Assembly: GCF_001611975.1 (NCBI RefSeq)
Contig: NZ_CP014525.1
Coordinates: 426,001 to 490,000, forward strand
Direction of reading: 5' to 3'
From: Haematospirillum jordaniae
GTDB lineage: Bacteria; Pseudomonadota; Alphaproteobacteria; Rhodospirillales; Rhodospirillaceae
Length of the DNA stretch: 64,000 nucleotides
In this document: positions 1 through 8,778 of the stretch, piece by piece
Layout of the letters: the number at the start of each line of letters is the position of its first letter
Numbering within the stretch: the stretch's first letter is position 1
Translations under genes and position numbers: made by a program
The notes under the pieces: generated by a model
Seen by the model: the letters and a program-made list of their open reading frames with translations, nothing else
The model's database searches: none
What the model was told of the DNA's origin: nothing

Positions 1-326
1 AATTTCTATGGATATCACGTCTGTACCATCGAAATAAGAACGGTGGTGGGTGTCATCATGCAAGAGATCTGTCGGCTCTAACTTGCTGATTCCTAGAAAG
101 ACATAGCACCGCTGTTCAAAAAGCTTCTGGCCAGCGGTGCCGCAATGGCGTTTAAGTTTGCTTCTTTCTGGGGGGGGGGATGACTCAGGAACAACCGCTC
201 TCTAGCGGGTGGCAACGCTGAGCGTGGCGTCAAAAGAGTGCGCCGATTCTTATAGAGGCAAAGCGTGGGACAGCGCCGGTTCTCTTTTTTCAGAGCCTTA
301 TAAATCAAGGCTTTAGGGAACGAATA
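1..326. other. left-edge stretch without a confident gene
   Basis: No frame here could be tied to a family. A minus-strand frame is open from about 210 off the left edge, but it has no ATG, no ribosome binding site and runs through a ten-G run at 170-179. A plus-strand frame ends with TAA at 35-37 and could be the last residues of a gene lying to the left. Either could be a gene tail; neither is called. Confidence 0.3.
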
Positions 327-416
327 TGGCGGAGAGAGAGGGATTCGAACCCTCGATACGGTTTCCCGTATACACACTTTCCAGGCGTGCGCCTTCAACC
401 ACTCGGCCACCTCTCC
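327..416 (-). tRNA. tRNA-Ser (anticodon GGA)
   Basis: On the minus strand the sequence folds as a class II tRNA: the acceptor starting GGAGAGG pairs with TCTCTCC, there is a long variable arm, and a T-arm with GGTTCGAATCC. The anticodon stem CACGC/GTGTG encloses the loop CTGGAAA, giving anticodon GGA (Ser codons UCC/UCU). The 3' CCA is encoded (complement of 327-329). The length of 90 nt fits tRNA-Ser. Confidence 0.97.
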
Positions 417-601
417 CCTGGTGCAGGGCTTTTGCCCCGCTTCACCGGCTCTTACCAAGCACGGCGAGGCGGATTTCTAGCCGACGACAACGCAAAATGC
501 AATGGCTGTTTGGAGAAAAAATAATTTTTGTCCATGTGGCGCAGTCTTGAAGACCCTGATTGCACAGCCAAACACTTGTGGCATGCTTCCCATGTGGGGC
601 T

Positions 602-632
602 AGGCGCCTTATCTCCTGACAGGAGAAACGCC
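602..632 (+). other. hairpin in the leader of the small membrane-protein gene
   Basis: An inner stem TCTCC/GGAGA (around 613-627) is nested in an outer stem AGGCG/CGCCT. The hairpin ends about 20 nt before the ATG at 653. No T-run follows, so it is not a standard terminator. It may be a leader structure affecting translation or stability of the downstream message. This is inference from base pairing only. Confidence 0.35.
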
Positions 633-652
633 TCTTTGGGATCTACCGCACC

Positions 653-958
653 ATGACCGGGAAAATTATAGGCTGGCTCTTTTTAGGATTTGCGCTGACT
701 TCCGCCTCGGCGGAGGGCGTCATGGCGCTTGGAACCAGCTCGGAAAGTGGACTTGCAACCGGCGAGCTTCTGGCTCTCCTTGCCGGCCACACAGCACCAG
801 CACCAAACACAGCCCTTGACCGCATATTTGCTGATCTTCTGGCCCTTCCGGCATGGGCTGTAAGCGGCCCACTAGGCATTCTGCTGATCTTGATCGCCCG
901 GGGAAAGAAAGAACCTGTCGCACAGGGAACCCGGCGCCTGATGAGACGACGGCATTAA
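653..958 (+). CDS. small two-helix membrane protein of unknown function
   Basis: 101 residues. An N-terminal hydrophobic stretch (about residues 5-24, with a signal-like end at ASA) is followed by a soluble linker and a second hydrophobic segment (about 66-83, ending PLGILLILIARG) and a very basic tail rich in Arg. This is the layout of the short two-helix inner-membrane proteins found as hypotheticals in many alphaproteobacteria; I recognise no functional motif. It stands alone between two minus-strand tRNA genes. The ribosome binding site is weak, and a hairpin lies just upstream. Membrane location is likely, function unknown. Confidence 0.6.
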   Translation: MTGKIIGWLFLGFALTSASAEGVMALGTSSESGLATGELLALLAGHTAPAPNTALDRIFADLLALPAWAVSGPLGILLILIARGKKEPVAQGTRRLMRRRH

Positions 959-984
959 CAAAAATCAACAGAACTTGTTGTAAA

Positions 985-1058
985 TGGAGCGGGTGAAGGG
1001 AATCGAACCCTCGTCGTAAGCTTGGGAAGCTTCTGCTCTACCATTGAGCTACACCCGC
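985..1058 (-). tRNA. tRNA-Gly (anticodon CCC)
   Basis: The minus strand gives a 74-nt tRNA with acceptor GCGGGTG, D-arm AGCTCAATGGTAGAGC, anticodon loop TTCCCAA (anticodon CCC, Gly codon GGG), T-arm GGTTCGATTCC and encoded CCA. It is very like the known bacterial tRNA-Gly(CCC). The outermost anticodon-stem pair is G-A rather than Watson-Crick. Confidence 0.96.
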
Positions 1059-1353
1059 ACAGCAAGGAATAGTCTTCATTCGAGGACAGGATCTATACGG
1101 TCAGCCAACGTTCTTGGCAAGGCCATAAATAGAAAGATACAGTGAATGGACATCATTCGATGTGGCCCGATGAGAAACCAGCCCCGATTGGAACAAGAAA
1201 GCAGGGAATTCTCCAAGCCATAAACTTAACGTGCAAGGCCGCTCTGACCATCAGACAAAAGCCTGCTTTTTTCTTGACACAACAAGCATGAACATGGTCC
1301 GACAGTCAGGAAAACACCGCCCCCTGACGCCCGCGCACAGCCCAGGTGAAACA

Positions 1354-2016
1354 ATGACCGACCCCCGGAGAGAAACATTGCGTCCTACACCGACCAGCAC
1401 ACTGTCCACGGTTCAATCATCTGTCACACAGGGCAAGGCCAGCGAACGCCCCTCACGACAGGATGCCGAGGAGGCTGTACGCACCCTGCTGCGGTGGGCA
1501 GGGGATGATCCTGCGCGGGAAGGTTTGCTTGAAACGCCTGCCCGCGTTGCCCGTGCGTGGGAAGAATGGTGCTCCGGTTACGGCAATGACCCCGAGGAAT
1601 ACCTGCGTCGCACCTTTGAAGAGGTCGAGGGGTACGACGAGATGGTTATCTTGAAAGATATTACCTTCGAAAGCCATTGCGAGCACCATCTTGCAGCCAT
1701 TATTGGTCAGGCCCACGTTGCCTATCTGCCAGACAGGCGGGTTGTCGGCATATCAAAGCTGGCCCGAATCGTGGATCTGTATGCAAAGCGGTTACAAATT
1801 CAGGAAAAAATGACAGCCCAGATCGCCGGTGCGATACAGGATGTGCTGGAGCCAAAAGGCGTTGCTGTCGTTATAGAAGCCAGTCACCAATGCATGACAA
1901 CCCGCGGCGTTCACAAAACAGGTGTCAACATGGTCACCAGCCGCATGCTGGGAGCTTTCCGGGAAGACAGCGCAACACGGCGAGAATTTCTGGCCGTGAT
2001 CAGCTCAACCCGCTGA
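1354..2016 (+). CDS. folE: GTP cyclohydrolase I
   Basis: Opens the GTP ring to give 7,8-dihydroneopterin triphosphate, the entry compound for folate and, through QueD, for queuosine. 220 residues from the ATG at 1354, which has AGGTGA seven bases upstream; an upstream in-frame start at 1231 has no such site. The zinc ligands of the family are all visible: Cys109 and His112 in SHCEHH and Cys180 in [10 protein letters not shown]. The GISKLARIV segment around 132-140 is typical. The first 35 residues are a variable Thr/Ser-rich extension. It is flanked by tRNA-Gly and tRNA-Arg on the other strand, so it is monocistronic. A TTGACA at 1274-1279 could be a promoter -35 box, but no clear -10 follows. 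The queCED operon six kilobases downstream uses its product. Confidence 0.97.
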   Translation: MTDPRRETLRPTPTSTLSTVQSSVTQGKASERPSRQDAEEAVRTLLRWAGDDPAREGLLETPARVARAWEEWCSGYGNDPEEYLRRTFEEVEGYDEMVILKDITFESHCEHHLAAIIGQAHVAYLPDRRVVGISKLARIVDLYAKRLQIQEKMTAQIAGAIQDVLEPKGVAVVIEASHQCMTTRGVHKTGVNMVTSRMLGAFREDSATRREFLAVISSTR

Positions 2017-2039
2017 GATCATATAGGGAAGAAGGATGA

Positions 2040-2116
2040 TGGTGTCCCCGGCGGGATTCGAACCCACGGCCCCAGGATTAGGAATCCTGTGCTCTATCCT
2101 GCTGAGCTACGGAGAC
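2040..2116 (-). tRNA. tRNA-Arg (anticodon CCT)
   Basis: The minus strand gives a 77-nt tRNA: acceptor GTCTCCG/CGGGGAC, D-arm with AGCTCAGCAGGATAGAGC, anticodon stem CAGGA/TCCTG with loop TTCCTAA (anticodon CCT, Arg codon AGG), T-arm GGTTCGAATCC and encoded CCA. It starts 23 bases after the folE stop, on the opposite strand. Confidence 0.97.
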
Positions 2117-2195
2117 ATACCACACGCCCTGCCCGATACAGGCAAGAACCGCGTCCTTATAGCAGCCTGATCCACTTCGTTTCCAGTTTTTCTTG

Positions 2196-3206
2196 TCAGC
2201 CTTGCCCCAGCTGATTGGCAAACGTATCAACGGCGGCAACCAATGCACTGCGCAAACTGGCTTCCATGGCGGCGTGGCCACTATCTGGAACTATGACCAA
2301 CGCACTACCAGGCCACGCTTGGTGCAAGGCATATGCCGCACGCGGTGGACAAATGACGTCATGGCGCCCCTGTACAATATGGCAGGGCAGATGCCGTACG
2401 GTCTCGAGGCAATCCAGCAGCTGGTTCTCCGCTATGAAACCCTTATGGATCATGTAGTGGGCCTCCAGCCTAGCAATGGCAAGGCTGCAGCTTTGCCCAT
2501 CTTCACGGACAATCGACGGAATAAAAGGCAGAGGCACCAAACGGGCACAGGCATCTTCATACCGGGCCCACGCATCCGCTGCAGGCCCATGGATGGCCGG
2601 ATCCGGATCACAAAGGCGACGATACATCGACTCCAGACAGACAGACCGCTCATCCTCGGGAAGAAATTCGTAAAAAAAGCGGGCTGCTTCAGGATAAAAA
2701 TGCTGCATCCCGTTCAGAAACCAGTCTACCTCTGCCCGTGTAAACAAAAACACACCGCGCAAGACAAACCCCAGCACGCGATCGGGGTAAGCCTGCCCAT
2801 AGGCCAAAGCAAGCGTGCTGCCCCACGACCCACCAAACAGAAGCCAGCGATCAATCCCGAGAAAGACCCGCAAAGCTTCCATGTCATCAATCAAATGCTT
2901 GGTCGTATTGGCATGGATACAGGCATAGGGAAGAGAACGCCCCGCCCCCCTCTGGTCGAACAAGACAATACGATACCGGGATGGATTGAAAAACGTGCGG
3001 TGAACAGGCGCACACCCGGCACCCGGACCACCATGAATGTAAACAACAGGAATGCCTTCCGGGTTCCCGCATTCCTCCCAATAAAGATGATGACCGTCAC
3101 CAACATCCAGAAAGCCGGATGCATGCGTATCGACCAGATCATATGGCTTCCCACGCTTTCTGAGATCAACAGAATCAACGTGGTGCTGGGTAGTTTTTGC
3201 GCACAT
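2196..3206 (-). CDS. pip: proline iminopeptidase (alpha/beta hydrolase)
   Basis: Cleaves N-terminal proline from peptides in the cytoplasm (S33 family). Visible features are HGGPGAG, which forms the oxyanion hole, DQRGAGRS, the nucleophile elbow GGSWGS, a C-terminal cap with VQGRHDVICPP (catalytic Asp) and DSGHAAME (catalytic His). The start is uncertain: the ATG at 3206 gives 336 residues and a sensible N-terminus, while GTG 3266 or ATG 3263 would add a hydrophobic stretch of about 20 residues not usual for the family. The gene lies downstream of the LuxR-type regulator on the same strand, 24 to 84 bases apart depending on the start, so the two may be co-transcribed. Confidence 0.92.
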   Translation of the reverse strand: MCAKTTQHHVDSVDLRKRGKPYDLVDTHASGFLDVGDGHHLYWEECGNPEGIPVVYIHGGPGAGCAPVHRTFFNPSRYRIVLFDQRGAGRSLPYACIHANTTKHLIDDMEALRVFLGIDRWLLFGGSWGSTLALAYGQAYPDRVLGFVLRGVFLFTRAEVDWFLNGMQHFYPEAARFFYEFLPEDERSVCLESMYRRLCDPDPAIHGPAADAWARYEDACARLVPLPFIPSIVREDGQSCSLAIARLEAHYMIHKGFIAENQLLDCLETVRHLPCHIVQGRHDVICPPRAAYALHQAWPGSALVIVPDSGHAAMEASLRSALVAAVDTFANQLGQG

Positions 3207-3289
3207 CTCTTGGAAAGTCCCCGGAGCTGAACAGACCAGAAGCAGCACCGCAGGTCCTGCCATCACAGCATCATACCAGAAAGGAGGGT

Positions 3290-4000
3290 CTATTCGTCTG
3301 GTATCAGGCCAATTTTACGACCCAGATTAACAGCCGCAACCCGATTTCTGGTCCCGAGTTTCTCGAAAATATTGGCGACATGGTTCTTAACGGTAGGCAG
3401 GGCCGTATCCAGAAGACGGGCAATTTCCTTGTTGCTCTTGCCCCGCGCAATCAGGGAGAGAACCTCGCGCTGGCGGGGGCTGAGGGAAATATTGCCAAGC
3501 TCGGGCGGTATCCCATCATCCGGAAGGGCATCCGCCGGAAAGAAGTTCTCACCGGCCAAAATCTTTTCTAGGGCAGCAAGGATCTTGTTAATTGGAAAGG
3601 ACTTTGGAATATAGCCCGTGGCACCGGCAGCCATAGCCGCTCGCATGTCATTCCGTCGCTCCGAAGCCGTCAACACAACAATAGCCAAGGCCGGATGGCT
3701 GGACCGAAGGTCTTTCAGGAGAGCCATACTCTCCATACCCGGCATGTTGAGATCCAGAACAGCAAGGTCAATATCCGGATGCGCCAGCATCGCCGCACGG
3801 GCAGAATCCCCGTCAAAGGCTTCCAGCACAACACCGCAAAAAGCACGCGCCTCCATCAAAAGGCGCAGCCCTTCGCGGAAAACGGCATGGTCATCTGCAA
3901 CCATAACCTTACCGCAGACAGTACCTGTCCGGTCACCTTCGACCTCAGTACCGGTATCACCGTAACTTTTGCGCACTTGGTTGATGATCCCGACTCCCAA
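3290..4000 (-). CDS. LuxR/NarL-family response regulator
   Basis: A two-domain regulator. The receiver domain (about residues 31-145 of the longest form) has the acidic pair Asp36-Asp37, the phosphoacceptor Asp83 in VLDLNMPG and the conserved Lys in GYIPKSFP. The C-terminal helix-turn-helix (about 172-228) begins LSPRQREVLSLIARGKSNKEI, the LuxR signature. The longest frame starts with TTG at 4000; GTG at 3976 or ATG at 3904 are alternatives, and the receiver core begins at about residue 31, so a shorter form is possible. No sensor kinase lies next to it, so the signal is unknown. The 5' end overlaps the longest frame of the divergent nuclease-like gene but not its likely coding start. Confidence 0.9.
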   Translation of the reverse strand: MGVGIINQVRKSYGDTGTEVEGDRTGTVCGKVMVADDHAVFREGLRLLMEARAFCGVVLEAFDGDSARAAMLAHPDIDLAVLDLNMPGMESMALLKDLRSSHPALAIVVLTASERRNDMRAAMAAGATGYIPKSFPINKILAALEKILAGENFFPADALPDDGIPPELGNISLSPRQREVLSLIARGKSNKEIARLLDTALPTVKNHVANIFEKLGTRNRVAAVNLGRKIGLIPDE

Positions 4001-4103
4001 GCTGCCTGTTCGCCCACATGGGAAGGATTGCAGGGTCCTTGATGCCGCGCAAGGCTTCGGGTTAGGTCTGAGGGACTATTTTTCTGTACCGGAAAGAAAC
4101 ATC

Positions 4104-4886
4104 ATGTTTTCGGGGTCTCTTCCCCAAATCCTGTGCCTTCAGGTTGTTCTGTGCCTGCTTTTACACATACCTGCACAGGCAAGCCCGAAAAGGTCGTGCG
4201 GAACGTTCGGAGGCGTAGAAAGCCTGCGATCCATTACCCTTCAGGATGGCACAACCATCAAACTTGACGGCATAGATACCATTACAGACCCTGTCACATT
4301 ACCTTACCTGAGAACCCTTCTGGATGGTGAGCGTGTGTGCATATCGGCCTCCCCCCCCTTGCCGGACCGGCATGGCAGGCTCTCGGGGCCGGTCTACAGG
4401 GAGCGTGACGGTCTGTGGGTACAGGAGCAACTGGTCCTGTCCGGCTTGGCCTTTGTTGTGCCAACACCCAGCGCTGGCGAATCGGCCCGAAAACTTCTGG
4501 ATCGCGAATCCGAAACCCGCATGAAAGATCGCGAACAGTGGCCACAGACCAAGATCCTGAGGCAAGCCGATGCAGTCGGGCAGGATGACCAGGGAACCTT
4601 CCGGATCGTGGAGGGTACAGTGCGTCGTACAACCCGCACAACCAAGGGAGCCTATCTGGATTTCGGAGCGGACTGGCGTACTGATTTCTCTGTCTTTCTG
4701 CCAATGGCAACAACCAGACAGCTGGAACGGGCGGGCGTGACCCTCGGTGAACTTTCCGGACGGAACGTGCAGATCCGGGGGTATATTGAAAGGCACGCCG
4801 GCTATCGCCTCACCCTGACTGAACCAGATTTTCTGCAAATACTGCCGTCAGCAGGCTTGCCTTCACCGGTCCGGGCAGTAGACTGA
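4104..4886 (+). CDS. secreted thermonuclease-like protein, probably not catalytic
   Basis: 260 residues from the ATG at 4104, preceded by GGAAAGAAAC. A signal peptide (hydrophobic to about residue 26, ending PAQA) suggests export. Residues 35-140 resemble the staphylococcal-nuclease fold: an ITLQDG hairpin, LDGID, and PDRHGRL followed by a repeated VY/WVQEQLVLSGLA pattern. In active nucleases the corresponding motif is R-L-x-G-I-D-x-P-E; here the Arg is Lys, and the Glu is absent (GIDTIT), so catalysis is doubtful. The C-terminal third (about 170-250, GTFRIVEGTVR, GYRLTLTEPD) looks like an OB-type strand-rich domain. It stands 150 bases before secDF on the same strand. Confidence 0.75.
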   Translation: MFSGSLPQILCLQVVLCLLLHIPAQASPKRSCGTFGGVESLRSITLQDGTTIKLDGIDTITDPVTLPYLRTLLDGERVCISASPPLPDRHGRLSGPVYRERDGLWVQEQLVLSGLAFVVPTPSAGESARKLLDRESETRMKDREQWPQTKILRQADAVGQDDQGTFRIVEGTVRRTTRTTKGAYLDFGADWRTDFSVFLPMATTRQLERAGVTLGELSGRNVQIRGYIERHAGYRLTLTEPDFLQILPSAGLPSPVRAVD

Positions 4887-5036
4887 CGCGCACATTCTGG
4901 CATGGACATCACGACAAGCCAAACGCATGCATATTTTAAAGCCCTATATCACCCTATCCGAACCGGCCGCAGGTTCATCCCGGCCTTACCGTAATCTGGC
5001 TGTCCGCCCCTGCCCCCTGACGGATACACACTGCTG

Positions 5037-7619
5037 ATGCTCTATTTTTCAAAGATAAAAACAACACTGGTCATTACGATCTGCATGGTCGGTATTCTGC
5101 TTGGCCTTCCCAACCTGATTCCGGAACAGGACATGCCATCATGGATGCCCGATACCCGGATTAATCTAGGCTTGGATCTGCGCGGCGGATCCTATCTGAT
5201 GCTGAAAGTCGATCTGGACACGCTGTCACAGGAACGGGTCGAAGGCACCGTTGACAGCACACGCAACCTGCTGCGGGATGCACGGATACGCTACACAGGG
5301 CTGGGGGTCGATGATGGGAGCGTTCGCTTCGACCTAGTGGATGCAGGGCAGAAAACTGCTGCCCTCGATGCCTTGGGAAAACTGGATTCTGCCGTCAGTG
5401 TCGGGGGGACAGCCTACCGGGATTACGATATTGAAGCCGAAGGAACCCGTATTGTCCTGCGTCCCAATCCGGCAGCCATGCAAGAACGGGCAAGGCAGGC
5501 GGTAGGACAATCGATCGAGATTGTTCGGCGGCGTATCGATGAACTGGGCACGCGGGAACCCATGATTGCCCGGCAAGGCGAGGACCGTATTATTGTCCAG
5601 CTTCCTGGTGAGTCAGACCCCGGCCGGATCAAGACCCTGCTGGGTCAGACTGCCAAGATGAGCTTTCACATGGTTGGTGACCAGACCCTACGTCCAGGTA
5701 CACCCGCCCCACCCGGTTTCCAGTGGCTGCCCATGACGGATACCGGACGCGGACCATCACACCTTGTTATACGGCGACAATCCGAGGTTGACGGGTCTCA
5801 CCTGACCGATGCCCGGCCAACTGTTGATCAGAGGACCGGTGAATGGCTTGTCACGTTTGCCTTCAACGACTTTGGCGGGCGCCGCTTTGCCGATATCACT
5901 ACACGGCATGTCGGTAAACCCTTTGCCATCGTTCTGGATGGAAAGGTTATTTCTGCTCCGGTGATCCGCGAACCCATTGTCGGGGGACGGGGGCAGATTT
6001 CCGGCTCCTTCAATGCGGCTTCCGCCAATGACTTGGCTGTTCTGCTACGGGCCGGGGCCCTGCCTGCGCCGCTGACCGTTGTCGAGGAACGGACTGTGGG
6101 TCCAGATCTTGGCGCCGATGCAATCCGTGCCGGCATGATTTCCCTGACGGTCGGCTTTGGCTTGGTCATCACCTATATGGCTGCCGCGTATGGTCGCTTC
6201 GGCCTCTATGCCAATATGGCCTTGCTGGTCAACCTAGCCATGGCCATCGGGGCGCTGTCTGCCATGGGGGCAACCCTGACCCTTCCCGGAATTGCAGGAC
6301 TTCTGCTGTCTCTGGGCATGGCCGTTGATGCCAACATCCTGATCAATGAGCGTATCCGCGAGGAAACACGACGAGGCAAAATCCCGGCCGGAGCAATCGA
6401 AACCGGGTTCAGACGGGCCTATGCCACGATTGTCGATGCCAATGCGACCACCCTGATCAAGATGCTCTTGCTGTACGTGGTCGGCGTTGGGGCTGTTCGG
6501 GGGTTTGCGGTGACCATCAGTCTTGGCATCCTGATATCGATGTTCACAGCCATCTTGCTGGTGCGGATGCTCATAGTCCGGTGGCTGAGATTACGCCAGC
6601 CGACCGAGCTGCATCCCGGACGTCGCCTACGGTTTGTCCCTGATGATACCCGTATTGCCTTTATGAAAGGCCGCAACATTGGCTTGGGCCTGTCGGCAGC
6701 TCTCAGCCTTGCCTCTGTGGTGCTGTTCTTTACTCCGGGACTGAACTACGGCGTGGATTTTGCCGGTGGAACGGTTGTGGAGATCCGAACCCCTGAACCT
6801 GCAGATTTTGGTACGCTGCGAACCAACTTGGAGAAACTGGGCATAGGGCCGGTCAAACTTCAACATTTTGGCAGTGACACAGACATTCTGGTCCGACTGG
6901 AGCGCCAGAGCGGCGGCGACAAGGCGCAGGCAGCCGTTGTGGAAACCGTACAGTCTGCCCTTAAGTCCGATATTCCGGGTACCATCATCCGGCGCGTGGA
7001 GAACATCGGTGCCTCGGTCAGCGAAGAGCTGTTCCGGGATGGTATGTTGGCACTGGGCTTGGCGGCCATTGCCATGCTGCTTTATATCTGGTTCCGGTTT
7101 GAATGGCCGTTTGGCGTTGGTGCCGTGGCAACTATGCTGCTGGATGTCACAAAGGTTGTCGGCTTTTTTGCCCTTACCGGCATTGAATTCAACTTGCCCG
7201 CCATTGCCGCGATCCTGACCGTGATGGGCTTTTCCATCAATGACAAGGTGGTTGTCTATGACCGGGTCCGCGAGAACCTGCGTATCTACAAGGCGATGCC
7301 TCTCCGGGAGCTGATCGACATCTCGATCAACGAGACCCTGAGCCGTACCGTTGCCACGTCCTTCTCCACCCTGCTGGCCATCCTGCCACTGGCGCTATTT
7401 GGAGGCGAATCCCTGCAGCCGTTCGCCTGGGTTCTGCTGTTCGGGATTATCTTGGCGACAAGCTCCTCGATCTTCATTGCTGCACCGATTCTTCTGTATC
7501 TCGGCGAGGAGCGACTGCGACAACCCCAAGATGACGGGGACAATACATCCAAGAAAAGTACTGCGTACGATCTGGGGGGATTTGTACCGTCGGAAGAGCG
7601 GGAAACCACCAAAACCTGA
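5037..7619 (+). CDS. secDF: fused protein-export subunit SecDF
   Basis: A single 860-residue chain combining SecD and SecF, which use the proton gradient to help the SecYEG channel release exported proteins on the periplasmic side. The SecD half (about 1-510) shows the first membrane helix, LGLDLRGGSYLMLKV, a large periplasmic part, and the membrane motifs SLGMAVDANILINERIREE and FAVTISLGI. A linker near 515-535 leads to a SecF half with LNYGVDFAGGT, VMGFSINDKVVVYDRVREN and STLLAILPLALFGG. About twelve membrane helices are expected. Most alphaproteobacteria keep secD and secF as separate genes with yajC upstream. No yajC is seen here. Translation starts at the ATG at 5037. Confidence 0.96.
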   Translation: MLYFSKIKTTLVITICMVGILLGLPNLIPEQDMPSWMPDTRINLGLDLRGGSYLMLKVDLDTLSQERVEGTVDSTRNLLRDARIRYTGLGVDDGSVRFDLVDAGQKTAALDALGKLDSAVSVGGTAYRDYDIEAEGTRIVLRPNPAAMQERARQAVGQSIEIVRRRIDELGTREPMIARQGEDRIIVQLPGESDPGRIKTLLGQTAKMSFHMVGDQTLRPGTPAPPGFQWLPMTDTGRGPSHLVIRRQSEVDGSHLTDARPTVDQRTGEWLVTFAFNDFGGRRFADITTRHVGKPFAIVLDGKVISAPVIREPIVGGRGQISGSFNAASANDLAVLLRAGALPAPLTVVEERTVGPDLGADAIRAGMISLTVGFGLVITYMAAAYGRFGLYANMALLVNLAMAIGALSAMGATLTLPGIAGLLLSLGMAVDANILINERIREETRRGKIPAGAIETGFRRAYATIVDANATTLIKMLLLYVVGVGAVRGFAVTISLGILISMFTAILLVRMLIVRWLRLRQPTELHPGRRLRFVPDDTRIAFMKGRNIGLGLSAALSLASVVLFFTPGLNYGVDFAGGTVVEIRTPEPADFGTLRTNLEKLGIGPVKLQHFGSDTDILVRLERQSGGDKAQAAVVETVQSALKSDIPGTIIRRVENIGASVSEELFRDGMLALGLAAIAMLLYIWFRFEWPFGVGAVATMLLDVTKVVGFFALTGIEFNLPAIAAILTVMGFSINDKVVVYDRVRENLRIYKAMPLRELIDISINETLSRTVATSFSTLLAILPLALFGGESLQPFAWVLLFGIILATSSSIFIAAPILLYLGEERLRQPQDDGDNTSKKSTAYDLGGFVPSEERETTKT

Positions 7620-7631
7620 CCGGATGAACAG

Positions 7632-7666
7632 GCCATGCTGCCCGAATGGGGAAAGGGCAGCATGGC
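7632..7666. other. 12-bp intergenic hairpin after secDF
   Basis: GCCATGCTGCCC (7632-7643) is followed, after an 11-nt loop, by its exact complement at 7655-7666. There is no T-run on either side, so it is not a textbook intrinsic terminator. It may protect the secDF mRNA 3' end or act with Rho. Confidence 0.6.
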
Positions 7667-7695
7667 GAGCGGATCCGGTATCATGGAGTCTTCAC

Positions 7696-7959
7696 ATGAA
7701 ACCTGTTTTTGTCATGATCAAATGCCACCCTGGGCAAGCATACCGGGTTGCCGAACAAGCCGTGGAAAAAATTTCCAGCATCTCCGAGATCTACTCCATA
7801 TCAGGCTCTTATGATCTGATGGCAAAGTTTTATCTTGAGGATGAAACCGATACAGGCCGCTTTGTCACCGAGCAGGTACAGACCCTGTCCGGCGTTGCCG
7901 ATACCTTTACAGTCATCACCTTCAATGCTTTTACCGTGCCGCAGCATGGGAAAAAGTAG
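7696..7959 (+). CDS. stand-alone Lrp/AsnC ligand-binding domain protein
   Basis: 87 residues covering only the RAM (effector-binding) domain of the Lrp/AsnC family, without the helix-turn-helix. The pattern IKCHPGQAYRVAEQAV, then SISGSYDLMAKFYLED and TFTVITFNAF at the end, matches the beta-alpha-beta-beta-alpha-beta fold. Such short proteins are known in alphaproteobacteria and probably bind amino acids or modulate full-length regulators; the exact partner is unknown. It begins 76 bases after secDF, with the 12-bp hairpin between, and ends about 110 bases before queC. Confidence 0.88.
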   Translation: MKPVFVMIKCHPGQAYRVAEQAVEKISSISEIYSISGSYDLMAKFYLEDETDTGRFVTEQVQTLSGVADTFTVITFNAFTVPQHGKK

Positions 7960-8067
7960 GATCCTGATACAGCTGACCGAACTATCCGCGTTATAGGGGC
8001 TTGCAGCAGACTAACAGTGGGGTTACCTATGTGCCCCTCGGTTCCCTGAACACATCTGGTTTTATCC

Positions 8068-8778
8068 ATGCTGGATCATGATGCAGCCTTGGTGCTGTTC
8101 TCCGGCGGTCAGGATTCGGCGACATGCCTTGCCTGGGCCCTGGAACGCTACACACGAGTAGAAACTGTCGGCTTTGACTATCGACAGCGCCATGCCATTG
8201 AACTGGAAGTCCGGCACAGCTTCCGGGAATCTATTGCGCACCTGCATAACCACTGGGGAAACCGGCTTGGCGTGGATCACCGCATCGACGCCCGTTCACT
8301 GGCGGATATTAGTCAGACCGCCATGACAGAGACCGTTGCCTTCCGCACGGGGTCCGACGGACTTCCCAATACATTCGTGCCAGGCCGCAATCTTTTGTTT
8401 CTGACCTATGCCGCAGCCATTGCATACCGGCGCGGAATACGCACCTTGGTCACCGGCGTTTGCGAAACTGATTTCTCGGGGTACCCAGATTGCCGTGATG
8501 ACACCCTGAAAGCCATGCAGGTTGCCCTGAACCTTGGCATGGATTGCCGCTTTGTTGTCGAAACCCCGCTGATGTGGATCGACAAGGCCGGTACGTGGGC
8601 AATGGCCCATGATCTGGGCGGCGACAAGCTTGTAGACCTGATTCTTGAGAAAACCCATACCTGCTATGCCGGCGACCGCGATCATCGCCACCCGTGGGGC
8701 TATGGATGCGGTACCTGCCAGGCGTGCGAGCTTCGGGCACGGGGGTGGGACGCATGGCAGCAGGCAGTCCATCAATGA
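8068..8778 (+). CDS. queC: 7-cyano-7-deazaguanine synthase
   Basis: Converts 7-carboxy-7-deazaguanine with ammonia and ATP to preQ0, the base precursor of queuosine in tRNA. 236 residues. The ATP-pyrophosphatase loop is FSGGQDS (residues 11-17), followed by [22 protein letters not shown] and [12 protein letters not shown] are family motifs. The C-terminal zinc cysteines are seen in [11 protein letters not shown] followed by CGTCQACE. First gene of the queC-queE-queD operon: its TGA overlaps the ATG of queE. No preQ1 riboswitch was recognised in the 108 bases upstream. Confidence 0.97.
   Translation: MLDHDAALVLFSGGQDSATCLAWALERYTRVETVGFDYRQRHAIELEVRHSFRESIAHLHNHWGNRLGVDHRIDARSLADISQTAMTETVAFRTGSDGLPNTFVPGRNLLFLTYAAAIAYRRGIRTLVTGVCETDFSGYPDCRDDTLKAMQVALNLGMDCRFVVETPLMWIDKAGTWAMAHDLGGDKLVDLILEKTHTCYAGDRDHRHPWGYGCGTCQACELRARGWDAWQQAVHQ

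Noticed and set aside
1..210. Minus-strand open frame running off the left edge
   Set aside because: No start codon or binding site, it spans a ten-G run and has no recognisable motif; not enough for a gene call.
93..458. Long frame over the tRNA-Ser gene
   Set aside because: It overlaps the tRNA in reverse and has no protein-like composition; a shadow frame.
2193..3230. Plus-strand frame of 345 codons opposite the iminopeptidase gene
   Set aside because: Antisense shadow of a gene with complete catalytic motifs; no family match.
7960..8067. preQ1 riboswitch before queC
   Set aside because: No preQ1 aptamer pattern could be recognised.
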